Part shown: positions 63,077 through 64,000 of the stretch, piece by piece
How the letters are laid out: every line of letters starts with the position of its first letter
Position numbering within the stretch: position 1 is the first letter of the stretch
Made by a program: the position numbers and the translations under genes
Assembly (NCBI RefSeq): GCF_010868145.1
Contig: NZ_JAAGUY010000008.1
Span: forward strand, 124,001 to 188,000
DNA length: 64,000 nt
Origin: Nocardia cyriacigeorgica
GTDB taxonomy: Bacteria > Actinomycetota > Actinomycetes > Mycobacteriales > Mycobacteriaceae
Direction of reading: 5' to 3'
The notes under the pieces: generated by a model
Database searches by the model: none
Seen by the model: only the letters and a program-made list of their open reading frames with translations
What the model was told of the DNA's origin: nothing

Positions 63077-64000
63077 GTGCTGAATGTAGAGGATCTGCTG
63101 GGGCGGCTGCGCCGGTATCCGGATGTGGAGGCGTCGAACCTATATGCCGTCGATGCCGCTGACCGGCTGATTCTCGATGTCGCGGCAGACGCGCTCGCTG
63201 CTGTGGATAGCGGGGAAGTTGCCATTATCGGCGACAGCTACGGTGCGCTGACCCTCGGCGCCGCGGCCGCGCACGACCTCCGTGGACTACGCGTCCACCA
63301 AGATCTGCTCACCGGCGAACTCGCCCTCACCGCCAATGCACGTACGGTCGGCCTCACCGACCGCTACACCGCGCATGCCCTCGACGCCGACCTGCTGAAG
63401 GGCGTGCGCGTTGTGCTGTTGCGACTACCGCGAGTGCTCGCGGGTCTCTCCGAGGTCGCCGACGCCATCGCCCGCTTCGCCGCACCGGACGTCGTGGTCT
63501 TCGCGGGCGGTCGCGACAAGTACCTGACCAAATCGATGAATGACGTTCTCGCCGAATCGTTCACCGATGTGCGGGCGAGCCGCGGCAGGCAGAAATCGCG
63601 CACGCTCTTGGCCAGCGGCCCGAAACCGGTGGGCGATCCGCCGTTTCCGGTACGCGAGCACATCGGTGAGCTCGATATCGATGTCGTCGCGCACGGTGCC
63701 GCGTTCTCCGGCGCCCGCCTCGATATCGGCACCAGATTTCTGCTCCAGCACATGAAGACGATGAAGCCCGACGCCCGCGACGCCATCGACCTCGGCTGCG
63801 GAACCGGCATCCTTGCCGTCGCGCTGGCCAAGGCCAGGCCCCGGCTCGAAGTGGTCGGCACCGATCAGTCGGCCGCCGCGGTGGCCTCCGCGGTCGCCAC
63901 GGTCGCCGCCAATCAGGTCACCGACCGGGTGACGGTGGTGCGCGACGACGCGATGTCGGCGGCGCCGGACAACAGTGCCGACCTGGTGCTGTGCAATCCG
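63077..64000 (+). CDS. Class I SAM methyltransferase, RsmC/RlmG-like, 5' part
   Basis: An open frame of 308 codons runs off the window edge. It has two tandem Rossmann-like halves: a degenerate N-terminal one and a C-terminal one with IDLGCGTGILAVALAKARP (about 238-256), then LVLCNP, the start of an NPPF-like motif, at the edge. This build is that of rRNA guanine-N2 methyltransferases (RsmC/RlmG). The GTG at 63077 is the likely start. Confidence 0.85.
   Translation, partial: MLNVEDLLGRLRRYPDVEASNLYAVDAADRLILDVAADALAAVDSGEVAIIGDSYGALTLGAAAAHDLRGLRVHQDLLTGELALTANARTVGLTDRYTAHALDADLLKGVRVVLLRLPRVLAGLSEVADAIARFAAPDVVVFAGGRDKYLTKSMNDVLAESFTDVRASRGRQKSRTLLASGPKPVGDPPFPVREHIGELDIDVVAHGAAFSGARLDIGTRFLLQHMKTMKPDARDAIDLGCGTGILAVALAKARPRLEVVGTDQSAAAVASAVATVAANQVTDRVTVVRDDAMSAAPDNSADLVLCNP

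Overview
The window looks like chromosome from a high-GC mycolata actinomycete, most likely Nocardia or a close relative. The evidence is strong G/C third-position bias, many GTG starts and 4-bp GTGA/ATGA gene overlaps, an ergothioneine operon, and a core gene order (prs-glmU, mfd-mazG, lpqU-like-eno-ftsB-DUF501-ppx) that I recall from Mycobacterium tuberculosis. No phage, insertion sequence, integrase or CRISPR array was recognised.

Layout. 1-3.5 kb: ergothioneine genes egtA (3' end), egtB, egtC and egtD, with a decayed partial copy of egtC between egtB and egtC. 3.6-7.5 kb: a DUF4190-like membrane protein, a small acidic protein, prs and glmU, and tRNA-Gln. 7.7-16 kb: two TetR regulators (the second apparently frameshifted in a C7 run), mfd, mazG and an MMPL transporter. 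16-17.8 kb: TerD, a PNPOx-like protein and a flavodoxin with an iron box. 18-29.6 kb: a divergent, iron-box-flanked locus that looks like a complete small metallophore system. It has SbnA- and SbnB-like enzymes for 2,3-diaminopropionate or an opine-like adduct, a PLP decarboxylase, an Fe(II)/2-oxoglutarate hydroxylase and a MATE exporter on one arm. The other arm has a family-5 binding protein, a permease and a permease-ATPase-ATPase fusion. 30-34.6 kb: conserved cell-wall, glycolysis, division and polyphosphate genes. 34.6-51.6 kb: accessory genes, including POT and APC transporters, a tRNA with UAA anticodon but a short variable loop, a GDSL hydrolase/MarR pair, secreted proteins, a coiled-coil membrane protein, an acyl-CoA dehydrogenase behind a KstR-type operator, and several tiny membrane proteins. 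51.7-58 kb: one large stand-alone NRPS of architecture A-T-C-A-T-R. 58-64 kb: a DUF305/DUF6153-type metal-related pair, lipoproteins, a MocR regulator and an EamA transporter whose start codons overlap on opposite strands, and the 5' part of a methyltransferase.

How the genes work together. The clearest system is the iron-regulated metallophore locus: synthesis and export on the minus strand, uptake on the plus strand, both facing a shared promoter region with two DtxR/IdeR-like boxes, with an iron-regulated flavodoxin next door. The second is the NRPS, whose layout matches synthetases that release dipeptide aldehydes which can cyclise to pyrazinones. All functional statements come from reading the sequence and from recalled family knowledge; no database search was run.
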